Position numbers and translations under genes: made by a program. The notes under the pieces are model-generated. The model ran no database searches and was not told the origin of the DNA. It worked only from the letters and a program-made list of their open reading frames with translations. This document shows, piece after piece, positions 42,813 through 50,229 of a DNA stretch of 64,000 nucleotides. Position 1 is the first letter of the stretch, and the number at the start of each line of letters is the position of its first letter. The stretch covers positions 705,001 through 769,000 of the forward strand of contig NZ_JADJNN010000002.1 of assembly GCF_016714285.1 (NCBI RefSeq), given 5' to 3'. Source of the DNA: Nannocystis sp. (GTDB lineage Bacteria; Myxococcota_A; Polyangia; Nannocystales; Nannocystaceae).

Positions 42813-43436
42813 ATGCGAACTGCTCTGATGTCTCTCGGTGTGCTCGGTGTGCTCCTCGGGGCGGCGGCGGCTGCCTGCGGCGGGGACGAGGTGGATTGCG
42901 ACTGCGCGGAGGTCGGCTGCTTCGCCGACATGTGCACGAAGACGGTGTTCGTGCTGGCGGCCCCGGTGCCCGCCGACTTCGGCGGCGTCGCGGGTGCCGA
43001 CCAGCTGTGCGCGCAACAGGCCGCGGGCGCCAAGCTGAGCGGCACCTACTACGCGTGGCTCAGCGACAGCGCGCAGGGGCCCTTCGACCGCTTCAGCAAG
43101 TCGACGGTGCCCTACGTGCTGCCGGACGGCTCGCCGTTGGCCGAGGACTGGGAGTCGCTGCGCGCGAGCGGTCCGGCCACGCCGATCGATATGAATGCCG
43201 CTGGCGTGCGGCTGGAGGACGACGATGATACGCACGTGTGGTCGGGCACCGGACCCGACGGGCGCACCGAGGATTTTAACGGGGCGTCGAACTTTTGCAT
43301 GAATTGGTCGCGCAACGTGACGGACGATTTTACGTATGTTGGGTATCTGCGCAAGCGGGACAAACAGTTCGCGTGGACCCGGGCGGCGTTCCTGGCGTGC
43401 ACGGGGACCGGGTTGCTGTATTGTTTCCAACAGTGA
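42813..43436 (+). CDS. DUF1554-like lipoprotein
   Basis: This 207-residue protein starts at ATG 42813, with an alternative GTG just before. The signal peptide is MRTALMSLGVLGVLLGAAAA-C, so lipidation is likely at the Cys near residue 21. No Thr-rich linker is present, unlike neighbours. The mature part resembles DUF1554, a C-type-lectin-related fold known in Leptospira and other bacteria: VFVLAAPVPADFGGVAGADQ, then LCAQQAAGA, YYAWLSD, and a closing LACTGTGLLYCF. Disulfides between LC and YCF Cys are typical of the fold. Carbohydrate or protein binding at the surface is inferred. It is the last gene before the integrated element. Confidence 0.75.
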   Translation: MRTALMSLGVLGVLLGAAAAACGGDEVDCDCAEVGCFADMCTKTVFVLAAPVPADFGGVAGADQLCAQQAAGAKLSGTYYAWLSDSAQGPFDRFSKSTVPYVLPDGSPLAEDWESLRASGPATPIDMNAAGVRLEDDDDTHVWSGTGPDGRTEDFNGASNFCMNWSRNVTDDFTYVGYLRKRDKQFAWTRAAFLACTGTGLLYCFQQ

Positions 43437-43473
43437 GGATTAGGCTAATTGATCGTGTGGTTTCAATGAGTTA

Positions 43474-43499
43474 GACGGGGGCGTGCTCGCGCCTCCGTC
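43474..43499. terminator. Hairpin at the end of the integrase operon
   Basis: GACGGGGGCG and CGCCTCCGTC pair with one mismatch over a 6-nt loop. The stem overlaps the integrase stop codon, and the AT-rich stretch 43437-43470 follows it. It could end both the integrase transcript and that of the lipoprotein gene from the other side. Confidence 0.5.
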
Positions 43500-44562
43500 A
43501 GCTCTCCAAAGCGTGGATCGCGCGAGTGCTGGCGCCGCGTCGGTCGATGTACCGGCTCGCGGTCTGCAGGCTCTTGTGGCGGAGGTGAGAAGCGACCGCC
43601 GCCACACCGCCGCCGCCGTCGGCGATGCGGGTCCCGCAGGTCTTGCGGAGCACGTGCGTGCCGTGCCAGGCGAGCCTGGCCTCGGTGACGAGGCGGTGCA
43701 TCCACCGCTCGATGTCGTGCTCCTTGTAGTGCCCGCCGGCGTCGGTCGAGAACACGAAGGGGCCGCGCTGGTGCTTGATCGCGGCGAGGGCCTCGGCGAG
43801 ACGGCGGGTCAGCCCGACCTCCTCCTCGGTGCGGCCCTTCGGCACGCCGAGCTTGCCGCGCACGATGTTGTGACGGACCGTCATGCTCGCGCGCGCGAGG
43901 CTGAGGTCCGACCACTGCAGCCCGAGGATCTCCCCGCGGCGCAGGCCGCCGTCGATGCCGAGCAGCACCATGGCGATGTAGTCGGGGCCGAGCACCTGGG
44001 CAGCGGCGAGTAGCGCCTTCACGTCGTCCTCGCTGTAGGCGATCGGGAGCTTGTGGATCCGCGCCGGGATGTCGAGCCGCACTGGCTCCTGCGCGAGGAT
44101 CTTCTGCTCGATGGCCACGCTGAAGACGCGACGCAGCGTCTTCAGGACCTCGGTCATGGTGCCCCGGGCCTTGCTGGCGAGCGACGCCTTGATCGCAGTG
44201 AGGTCCGTCGGCTTGACCTCGTCGAGGCGTCGACGAGCGAGCACCGGGAGGAGGTAGAGCCGCAGGTGAACCTCGTAGTTCATCAGGGTGTTCTCGGCGA
44301 GGCGGTTGGCCTTGCACAGGTCGAGGAAGATCACCGCGAACTCCGTGAAGGTGGGCGCGGGCGGCTTCTCGGGCGCGGGCTCGGGGGCGAGGAGCTGCAC
44401 GAGCATCTCCTGCTCGATCGAGCGGGCCCACCGCTCCGCAGCGGACCTGCCCGTGACCGGTGCCTTGATGCGTTTGCGCAAGGTCCGGCCGTTCGGGCCG
44501 TTGACGGTGATGTCGACTTCAAACTCATTCTTCGTTCCCTTCCACGGGCGCAGCTTGATCAT
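43498..44562 (-). CDS. Tyrosine recombinase (integrase)
   Basis: This 354-residue integrase starts at ATG 44562, with a near-perfect AGGAGG six bases upstream. Residues 1-60 are an AP2-like arm-binding domain with basic start MIKLRPWKGTKNEFEVDITV, followed by a SAM-like core-binding domain (70-165) and the catalytic domain. The full catalytic set is visible: R208 (GLRRGEI), K242 (PKGR), H303 and R306 (HVLRKT), H329 (LRHKS), and Tyr338 (RYID). It should therefore be active for site-specific integration and excision of the element at 43.4-48.6 kb. Its start overlaps the stop of the upstream HTH gene (ATGA), so it is expressed with the regulators as one unit. Attachment sites were not identified. 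Confidence 0.93.
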   Translation of the reverse strand: MIKLRPWKGTKNEFEVDITVNGPNGRTLRKRIKAPVTGRSAAERWARSIEQEMLVQLLAPEPAPEKPPAPTFTEFAVIFLDLCKANRLAENTLMNYEVHLRLYLLPVLARRRLDEVKPTDLTAIKASLASKARGTMTEVLKTLRRVFSVAIEQKILAQEPVRLDIPARIHKLPIAYSEDDVKALLAAAQVLGPDYIAMVLLGIDGGLRRGEILGLQWSDLSLARASMTVRHNIVRGKLGVPKGRTEEEVGLTRRLAEALAAIKHQRGPFVFSTDAGGHYKEHDIERWMHRLVTEARLAWHGTHVLRKTCGTRIADGGGGVAAVASHLRHKSLQTASRYIDRRGASTRAIHALES

Positions 44563-44870
44563 GGGAGACCTCCTGCGCTCGCCTTGTTCGCCGAGAGCCA
44601 TTCTGCGATGACTCGAGGGTCGAAGCGAAGGCTGCGGCCGATGCGAAGGGCGCCGGGGATCTGGCCGCGGGCGACGCGGGAGTAGATGCCGCTACTGCTG
44701 GTGCTGAGCAGTACAGCGAGCTCTTGCACCGTGAGCAGCGGCGGCGGCAGGTCGACCTCGCTGCGCGACCTCACGCCTTTGTTGACGACGTTCTCGGGGA
44801 TCGCTCGATGCCTGTCCTTTGGGACATGTCGTCTCCCCACAGACACTATGTAAGGATGCGGTTTCTCCAC
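44559..44870 (-). CDS. HTH_17 excisionase-like protein
   Basis: This 103-residue protein starts at GTG 44870, preceded by GGAGGG. The C-terminal half is a MerR/excisionase-type winged helix: LLTVQELAVLLSTSSSGIYS, then RVARGQIPGALRIGRSLRFD and PRVIAEWLS. The N-terminal half (MEKPHPYIVSVGRRHVPKDR) is unlike other family members and contains a copy of the dispersed palindrome (44811-44829), which lengthens the protein by about seven residues. As it is coupled to the integrase, a role as recombination directionality factor is likely. Its N-terminal extension may be dispensable. Confidence 0.8.
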   Translation of the reverse strand: MEKPHPYIVSVGRRHVPKDRHRAIPENVVNKGVRSRSEVDLPPPLLTVQELAVLLSTSSSGIYSRVARGQIPGALRIGRSLRFDPRVIAEWLSANKASAGGLP

Positions 44871-44888
44871 GGCGCCCTCCGATCTAGC

Positions 44889-45083
44889 TCACCTGCCCTC
44901 GAGCCACGCGTGCAGCTTGCCGACGTGGAACCGGATCCACCCGCCGTACTTCTGCGCGCCGGGGACCTTGTTGGCCGCGACCAGCCGGTACAGGGTGTTG
45001 CGCGAGAGGCCCGTCAGCGCCAGCGCCTCGCGGAAGTTGATCGTGAGGGCGCCGGACGTCTCCGACGACGTATCAGCCGCCAT
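44889..45083 (-). CDS. Small HTH_17 DNA-binding protein
   Basis: This protein has 64 residues from ATG 45083, with GGGGGGCGCC just upstream. It is one winged-helix unit: LTINFREALALTGLSRNTLY, then RLVAANKVPGAQKYGGWIRF and HVGKLHAWLEGR, where the final IRFH...AWLE is typical of HTH_17. It overlaps the end of the XRE-type gene by 11 bp, and its own stop is 18 bp from the next HTH gene, so there are two consecutive excisionase-like proteins in the operon. One probably serves as a regulator of the other genes and one as the excisionase. Confidence 0.8.
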   Translation of the reverse strand: MAADTSSETSGALTINFREALALTGLSRNTLYRLVAANKVPGAQKYGGWIRFHVGKLHAWLEGR

Positions 45084-45777
45084 GGCGCCCCCCGTCCTGC
45101 CCGGCCGGCATGTACCGGTGGCGGATCACGGCGGCGAGCAGCGTCCCGGCGCTCACACCAGCGCCGGCGAACAGCAGCCGCTCGCGCCGCTGCCTCTCCT
45201 GCATGGCAAGCCCGTAGCCGATGAGCATCGCCCCGACGAGGCCACATCCGGCAATGAGCACGCCGCTCCCGCGGCTCGGCACCAGCGCGCCACCCAGCAT
45301 GCACGCCGCGAAGGTGCCCGCCTGCTGCCAGTCGCTCGCTCCCGAGGCCGACGTGCTCGGGCTCTCCGGCGCCGGTCCATCATCGAGGTGCTCGCCCTGG
45401 GCCACGACCTCGAGCGGGAAGTTGAGCCCCACCGCGATCCGCACGATCGTCTCCATCAGCGGCCGCGTCTCGGTCGGCCCGAACAGCTCACCCAGGCGGC
45501 CGCGCGAGATGCCGGCGCGGCGGGCCAGCTCCACCTGGGAGATGCCGCTCTGGCTGTGGACCTGGGCGAGCAGTTCGATCACCTCCCGCACCGAGTTGCC
45601 GCGCGCGCCACGGACCTTGCAGCCGGCGCGCGCGATCCGTAGCAGCCATGCATGCAGCGGCTCACGGCGGAGCACCTCGACGGCCTGCTCGTCCACGGCG
45701 TCCAGTTGAATGCGAGGGCCCGCGACCACACCGCGGACATACCTCGTCAAGAGTTCGATCTCACCCATGTACTGCAT
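45073..45777 (-). CDS. XRE-family regulator with C-terminal membrane anchor
   Basis: This 234-residue protein from ATG 45777 has GGAGG six bases upstream. An N-terminal helical region (about 1-65, MQYMGEIELLTRYVRGVVAG onwards) precedes an XRE/Cro HTH at about residues 70-125: SGISQVELARRAGISRGRLG, then ELFGPTETRPLMETIVRIAV. After a Ser/Pro linker come two hydrophobic helices (AACMLGGALVPSRGSGVLIA and LLFAGAGVSAGTLLAAVI). So it is a DNA-binding protein tethered to the membrane, unusual for an element repressor. It is first in the four-gene coupled operon leading to the integrase, and it probably senses a membrane or envelope state to control element excision. Confidence 0.8.
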   Translation of the reverse strand: MQYMGEIELLTRYVRGVVAGPRIQLDAVDEQAVEVLRREPLHAWLLRIARAGCKVRGARGNSVREVIELLAQVHSQSGISQVELARRAGISRGRLGELFGPTETRPLMETIVRIAVGLNFPLEVVAQGEHLDDGPAPESPSTSASGASDWQQAGTFAACMLGGALVPSRGSGVLIAGCGLVGAMLIGYGLAMQERQRRERLLFAGAGVSAGTLLAAVIRHRYMPAGQDGGRHGG

Positions 45778-46061
45778 CGTCGCCTCCGGTTGATGCTCAG
45801 CGTAATGCCGGCGGGTCATTCGTCTTGGGGTCGACCTCCGCGCGAAACTATGGACTTTCCGTGATGGGCTCTGTTGGGGCCTGACTCTCCGGGTTTGTTT
45901 CGCGCCGTGTTGTCCCGCGGGCGCGCGGGGCCTGAGCGTGGGTGAACGTTTGGCGGAGAGCACGAATGTTGCGAGTCTCTGGCGGAGACCGTCGAAAGAT
46001 CTCCGGAGCGAGACGCAAAATCGCCCGCACGATCGGGGTACACTGGACCGGGGGTTGAAGC

Positions 46062-47396
46062 ATGCAGGATGTGCAGGAGCGCCTCGTTGAACTGCTGCGA
46101 TTACCGGACGGCGCCGACGCCTTCGCGGTGCTGCGCCGTAGACATCTCGAGCGATGGGCCCAGCCGGTGGTCCTCCGCTGGGAGGTGCACGGGCAGGAGG
46201 AGATGCTGATCCATCCGCTGCATCGGGCGAAGATCCGCCCCGATCGAGGCTCGATGGCGCTGATCTACACCTGGCCTGGCCGTGGCTCTCGCGTCGTGGC
46301 CCGCGGGCACGTGGGCTCGATGCGTGCCCGCCTCGCCGAGATTATCCGCGTCGGGGGGCCGCACGGCGGCGCCCAGGTCGAGGATCTGGAGGACTGCCCC
46401 GAGCGCGTCAGTCGGATCATTCTCACCAGCTGGGAGGGCCCTGCAGCGTCGGACAGCGCCTGGACCGCCTGGTTCGGCGCGGGCTACGAGGCGCGCGTGC
46501 GGCCGATCGCCGGCCAGCACTGTCTCGTCGTCGTCAGCCCGCGTGGCTCGTTCATCCTCCAACACTTCGGGTTGCACCTCGGCATGGCGAGCGCGGCCAG
46601 GTTCTATCAGGGGAACGACGACGTGTTCGCCGATGACTTTCACAGCTCGAGTCAGCCGTTCCACGTCCGCGTCCGCGGCGTGCCGCACCGCCTCGAGCAT
46701 GTGCCGATCCCGGGCCTCGTGGGCTATGCCAGGACCGAGGTCGGCGAGGTCTACCTCTGCCTGCTCGGGGTGAACGACACCGCGCTGGTCCTGGTCGACG
46801 GCCAGGGCACGCGCTGCCTCGTGCGAGAGGCGCCGACGATGCTCGATGGCTGGGAGCTGTGCACGAACGAGGGCCGGAAGCTTCCCGCCACGGTCCCGGA
46901 TTGCTTCGATAGCGACGCTGTGGCCGCGGCGTTGAGCCACATGACTTCCCTCCCGGCGCCGATCCTGGCGCACCTGATCGCCCTCGTGCGCGCGGCGGTC
47001 GTGGACAACGGGACACGCGAGGTCCGCCGATTCATCTGGTCGGTCGCGGCGTTGCTCGAGCAGGGTCAACGCGAGAACATGTTGAGCGACGGAGAAGAAC
47101 TGTGGCGACGAGTGACCGCGATATCTGGCACGCGCGAGCTGCCCAGCGATCGAACCCAGCGAGACGCGCTCCGCTGGATCTTGGAGAATTCTCCGATCCT
47201 CGTGCAAACGCGTGAGGGTCGGCGTGTCCGCTGGCGTGTGCTCTTCGACTTGATGAGCACACCAACGCAGGAGTTCTTGTCGGCGATCGCTGACAGCACG
47301 GCCCGGCTGGTCCGCGCGGCGAAGGCGGTGGCGCGCGAGGGGAAGCCCGTCAAGCGTCCGGCGCGGTCTTCGTCGGCCGGTTCTGGCGGCGCTTGA
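46062..47396 (+). CDS. Element-encoded protein of unknown function
   Basis: This 444-residue protein starts at ATG 46062 and is divergent from the XRE operon, with a 284-bp regulatory gap and no clear promoter motif. I recognise no domain. Visible features are a basic N-terminus (LRRRHLERWAQPVVLRWEVH), a mixed alpha/beta middle (CLVVVSPRGSFILQHFGLHL and VYLCLLGVNDTALVLVDGQG), and a helical, Arg-rich C-terminus ending KPVKRPARSSSAGSGGA, which could bind DNA. Position suggests an element-specific function such as replication, partition or regulation, but this is a guess. Its last 47 bp overlap tail to tail with the ribbon-helix-helix gene. Confidence 0.6.
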   Translation: MQDVQERLVELLRLPDGADAFAVLRRRHLERWAQPVVLRWEVHGQEEMLIHPLHRAKIRPDRGSMALIYTWPGRGSRVVARGHVGSMRARLAEIIRVGGPHGGAQVEDLEDCPERVSRIILTSWEGPAASDSAWTAWFGAGYEARVRPIAGQHCLVVVSPRGSFILQHFGLHLGMASAARFYQGNDDVFADDFHSSSQPFHVRVRGVPHRLEHVPIPGLVGYARTEVGEVYLCLLGVNDTALVLVDGQGTRCLVREAPTMLDGWELCTNEGRKLPATVPDCFDSDAVAAALSHMTSLPAPILAHLIALVRAAVVDNGTREVRRFIWSVAALLEQGQRENMLSDGEELWRRVTAISGTRELPSDRTQRDALRWILENSPILVQTREGRRVRWRVLFDLMSTPTQEFLSAIADSTARLVRAAKAVAREGKPVKRPARSSSAGSGGA

Positions 47397-47853
47397 GGCG
47401 CTGCCACTCCGCGGAGAGCACCGAGCACACGACGTGCGTGCGGCTGCATTCGTATTCGCTGGCGAGCTCCCGCAGATGGGCCTCGACGTCGGCGGGCAGG
47501 CGAAAATGGTTCGATCGTGAGGGCTGACGCTTGTGCGTGGGCGGGAGCGCATACGCCTCGCTCTTCGCCTTGCGCGGCGCGGCCGTCCGACGTCGTTTCT
47601 TCCTGGGCCGCTGTTCGGGATCGGGGGCGATGGTGAGATTCGGGGGTGGCTTCACCTCCGGCTCGGGATCCATGGTGAGATCCGGATCCCGCGCTCCGGC
47701 GGGATCGTCGGTCGACGGCGAGTCGTCCGCGAGGCCACCGCCGTCGCGCAGGAAGTTGAGGGCGGCTGGTGCGGGCCCGCTGGGTTGGCGGGCGCCGGGA
47801 TTCGGCCGCATTTTGTAGTCGAGGCCGCTCGGCTTGCGGTTGCGCTGGGTCAT
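47350..47853 (-). CDS. Ribbon-helix-helix partition-like protein
   Basis: This 167-residue protein from ATG 47853 begins one base after the end of the ParA gene. The first 110 residues are disordered and rich in Pro/Asp/Arg (ending RPRKKRRRTAAPRKAKSEAY, a basic patch). The C-terminal domain SRSNHFRLPADVEAHLRELA, then SEYECSRTHVVCSVLSAEWQ, has the beta-helix-helix spacing of RHH proteins. A small RHH partner encoded beside ParA acts as the centromere-binding protein (ParG/omega type) in many plasmids, which fits. The identification rests on position and a moderately clear fold. Confidence 0.65.
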   Translation of the reverse strand: MTQRNRKPSGLDYKMRPNPGARQPSGPAPAALNFLRDGGGLADDSPSTDDPAGARDPDLTMDPEPEVKPPPNLTIAPDPEQRPRKKRRRTAAPRKAKSEAYALPPTHKRQPSRSNHFRLPADVEAHLRELASEYECSRTHVVCSVLSAEWQRLKRRQNRPTKTAPDA

Positions 47854-47854
47854 C

Positions 47855-48502
47855 TCAGAGCTTCCCCCCGAAGCCGCAGTCGGTGAGCAAGTCGGCGCAG
47901 AGCTGCTGGATCGCACGGTCACCCTGGGTGCCCTTGCCGTACGGGACCTCCCACACCGGCCTGAAGTACTCGGCAGCCTTGGCGATCGCGGCCGAGGCGG
48001 GGATGGGCGCACCGCGAACGACCGCGTTGGGGATCTGCTCGGCGGCCTCGCGCAGGCCCTCGACCACGCGCTTGCCGGCGAGGTCGCAGCGGTTGAGCAC
48101 CAGCGTGATCGTCCCCTTCGTGCGGCGCAGGCTCGGGTAGATGTTGCCGAGGTTCTCCATCGCCAAGCGACCGTCGAGGGGCACCAGCCACATGTCCGCA
48201 GTGACTGAATCGACGATCTCGATGGCGGGCGGGCAATCCGCGATCACGAGGTCGTAGTTGGCGATCCGCGCCGGCAGCTCCATCGGGCTGTAGACGACGT
48301 GCAGGTAATCGCTGTGGCGGTAGGAGAGCCCATCCTGCACCTCACAGTCCCCGCCGGCGAGCCACCGACACAGGTCGCCCTGCCGGTCGAGCCCGACGGC
48401 GAGCGTGCGAATATGGTGCTTGGCCGCGTACAGCGCGACGTGCACGGAGAAGGTCGTCTTACCGATGCCACCCTTGTTGTTGTAGACCGCGATCGTTTTC
48501 AT
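47855..48502 (-). CDS. ParA-type partition ATPase
   Basis: This 215-residue ATPase from ATG 48502 has the deviant Walker A motif KGGIGKTT at residues 10-17, ADCPPAIEIV as Walker B region (DCPP) and a conserved VPLDGRLAMENL. It is a short ParA with no N-terminal HTH, the type Ib/ParF-like form that pairs with a small RHH or omega-type protein, as here. One oddity is VGLDRQGDL in place of the common DLDPQG after strand 2. ParA moves or holds plasmid DNA on the nucleoid; in an integrated element it suggests that the element has, or had, an extrachromosomal form. Confidence 0.88.
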   Translation of the reverse strand: MKTIAVYNNKGGIGKTTFSVHVALYAAKHHIRTLAVGLDRQGDLCRWLAGGDCEVQDGLSYRHSDYLHVVYSPMELPARIANYDLVIADCPPAIEIVDSVTADMWLVPLDGRLAMENLGNIYPSLRRTKGTITLVLNRCDLAGKRVVEGLREAAEQIPNAVVRGAPIPASAAIAKAAEYFRPVWEVPYGKGTQGDRAIQQLCADLLTDCGFGGKL

Positions 48503-48559
48503 GGATCGGAGCCTGGCGGTTCCCACGACGGATGGCCACGCCGATGTGCACGCTGGTAG

Positions 48560-48615
48560 CCCCAATTGGGGTGAGGCGTGTAGACATATTTCCTCAGACG
48601 TCCCAGACCGTCCCA
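48560..48615. promoter_or_regulatory. Possible partition operator: palindrome and repeated GTCCCA
   Basis: CCCCAATTGGGG (48560-48571) is a perfect 12-bp palindrome, and AGACGTCCCAGACCGTCCCA (48596-48615) holds a 10-11-bp direct repeat. Both lie within 115 bp upstream of the ParA start, the usual place of a parS centromere or autoregulatory operator. Confidence 0.45.
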
Positions 48616-48619
48616 AGTC

Positions 48620-49382
48620 ATAGGCGCTGAAATGTGCATCGTGGAGATCACCTCCCGCGGTGGGCTCGAGGGCTGCGTCGAAGCGCCGGGGCGGCGTCGA
48701 CTTCGTGGGCGAGAACGAGGGGGGCGCCGCGGCCAGCCGGGGCGCGCGGTGGGGCGGCGGCCGGCGAGGCCGGGGGCGCGCCGCGCCCGGCGGCTGCGCG
48801 GCGGGGGTCCGGCGGCTGCCAGTAGGGTGCCGCGTTGCACGAGTTGTACGTCGAGGCACGCCACCTGTGGGGCCGCACACCGCAGCCAATTCTCCACGCC
48901 GCGTGGTGCGTCGCCTCGCAGCTCCGTGCGACGCTTCGGCCCGCAGCATCGACGCCGGTTTCGCCGTCACGGTAACCGGCGAGCGGCGCCAAGATCGCGG
49001 CACGGGCCGCCGCCAACCAGCAGCCAGATGCCACCTTCCACCTGTCTGGTGGCCCGCAGGCGGCAGGTGAAGGGCCCATGGAGCGGGCCACGGCGCGGGC
49101 GCCAGGTGTCGCCGCAATGAGGGCTACGCGGAGCGCCCCACGCGTGGCCAGGAGCGTGGTGCAGATTGTGGCCCTCGTACGGGCCACGCCGTGGTCGCAG
49201 GCGAGGGCGCCCACCGATGCCCCGACGAGGGCGACACGACGGGGGACGACGCGGGCACCGGCGCCCTTGCAATCGGTGGGCGCAGCCGACGACGATCGAG
49301 GGGAGGAGTGACGGGCCCCGACGTGGCGACGCGGACCCGCGGCTCGTGGGAATAGCGCGTGGGCGTGTAGGTTGTGTCCCCG
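48620..49382. other. No confident gene, GC-rich spacer right of the element
   Basis: Several short open frames exist on both strands but none has a start with a ribosome-binding site, a recognisable domain or consistent codon bias. An interrupted inverted repeat, CACCTG...CAGGTG-like, occurs at 49039-49070. It may hold the right end of the integrated element. Confidence 0.5.
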
Positions 49383-49973
49383 ATGGTCCGCCTCTGTTTG
49401 CTGTCGCTCTCGCTGCTCGCCTCGCCCGGCTGCGCCTCGCTATCGGATGGCAAGCCCGCCGAAGACGCGGTCCCGATCACTTTCACCAACCACAGCAAGC
49501 ACAGCGTGTGCGAACTCTACGTCATCCCCACTCAGGCCAAGCTGTGGGGCAAGAGCCGGCTCACGGTCCCCGTCGGACCCGGTCAGTCGACCTCGGTGAT
49601 GCTCCACCACGGCCGTCACTCCGTGCGCGCTGGCGAGTGCGGCGTGCCCAACACGCTACTCGTGCTCCACGATCTCGACGTAGTCGGGCCGCATGAGCTG
49701 GTGCTGCACGAGCCAGGCGCGCCGAGGGCATCGGACGCAGGGCGCACGGCGTGGCCGGTGACGACCTGGCTGGCGGTCGCGGGTGACTGGTACGTCCCGC
49801 AGGCGTTGCTCGCGGCAGGACCCGCCCATCGGGTCAAACTCGAAAGCGCCTGCGAGCAGGACCTGCGCCTGCGCCTCGCCCTGGCGGATCACGACGATGC
49901 CGGCCGAGAGCTTCGCGCGGCTGGCCCTTCCAAACGGCAGCAGCGTGGCGATCGTCGACGCCGACGGGCATGA
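49383..49973 (+). CDS. Lipoprotein, probably frameshifted near its C-terminus
   Basis: From ATG 49383 (or GTG 49374) the frame gives 196 residues. The signal peptide MVRLCLLSLSLLASPGC has lipobox SPGC. The mature part is VPITFTNHSKHSVCELYVIP, then SRLTVPVGPGQSTSVMLHHG, resembling beta-sandwich proteins that begin with FxNxSxxxV. After about 49890 the frame becomes Arg-rich, while the +1 frame reads sensibly to a stop at 50052 (AESFARLALPNGSSVAIVDA, then HEVASWVSAAGKQLVRI). A single-base indel near 49885-49915 would join them into one protein of about 220 residues. The function is unknown. Confidence 0.55.
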   Translation: MVRLCLLSLSLLASPGCASLSDGKPAEDAVPITFTNHSKHSVCELYVIPTQAKLWGKSRLTVPVGPGQSTSVMLHHGRHSVRAGECGVPNTLLVLHDLDVVGPHELVLHEPGAPRASDAGRTAWPVTTWLAVAGDWYVPQALLAAGPAHRVKLESACEQDLRLRLALADHDDAGRELRAAGPSKRQQRGDRRRRRA

Positions 49974-50229
49974 GGTTGCAAGCTGGGTCAGCGCGGCGGG
50001 CAAGCAGCTCGTCCGCATCGCGTCCTCGTGTCAGGCGATTGTGGCGCTGTAGTCGTCAGCGCAACCAGGCGAGGTCGGGCACGGAGGTCGTTGTCTCGAC
50101 TTGGCTAGCCGGGGGTCAGCAGACCAGTTGCCCCGCCTGCCAGACCCGCGCCCCCGAACAGCCCCGCCGCCACGCAACAGCGTTGCGCCAGATTGACTGC
50201 CACCGCGAAACCGGGGAACGTTCGGGATC

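Noticed and set aside
43437..43500. tRNA or tmRNA gene as integration target beside the integrase
   Set aside because: No cloverleaf or conserved T-loop could be traced on either strand.
46101..47552. 483-codon minus-strand frame under the 444-residue element gene
   Set aside because: Arg/Ala-rich with no motif or start; the plus-strand product has better amino-acid balance and a start near the divergent promoter region.
48648..49214. 188-codon minus-strand frame in the spacer after the element
   Set aside because: No ribosome-binding site, no domain and unusual Arg/Ala/Pro content; treated as non-coding.
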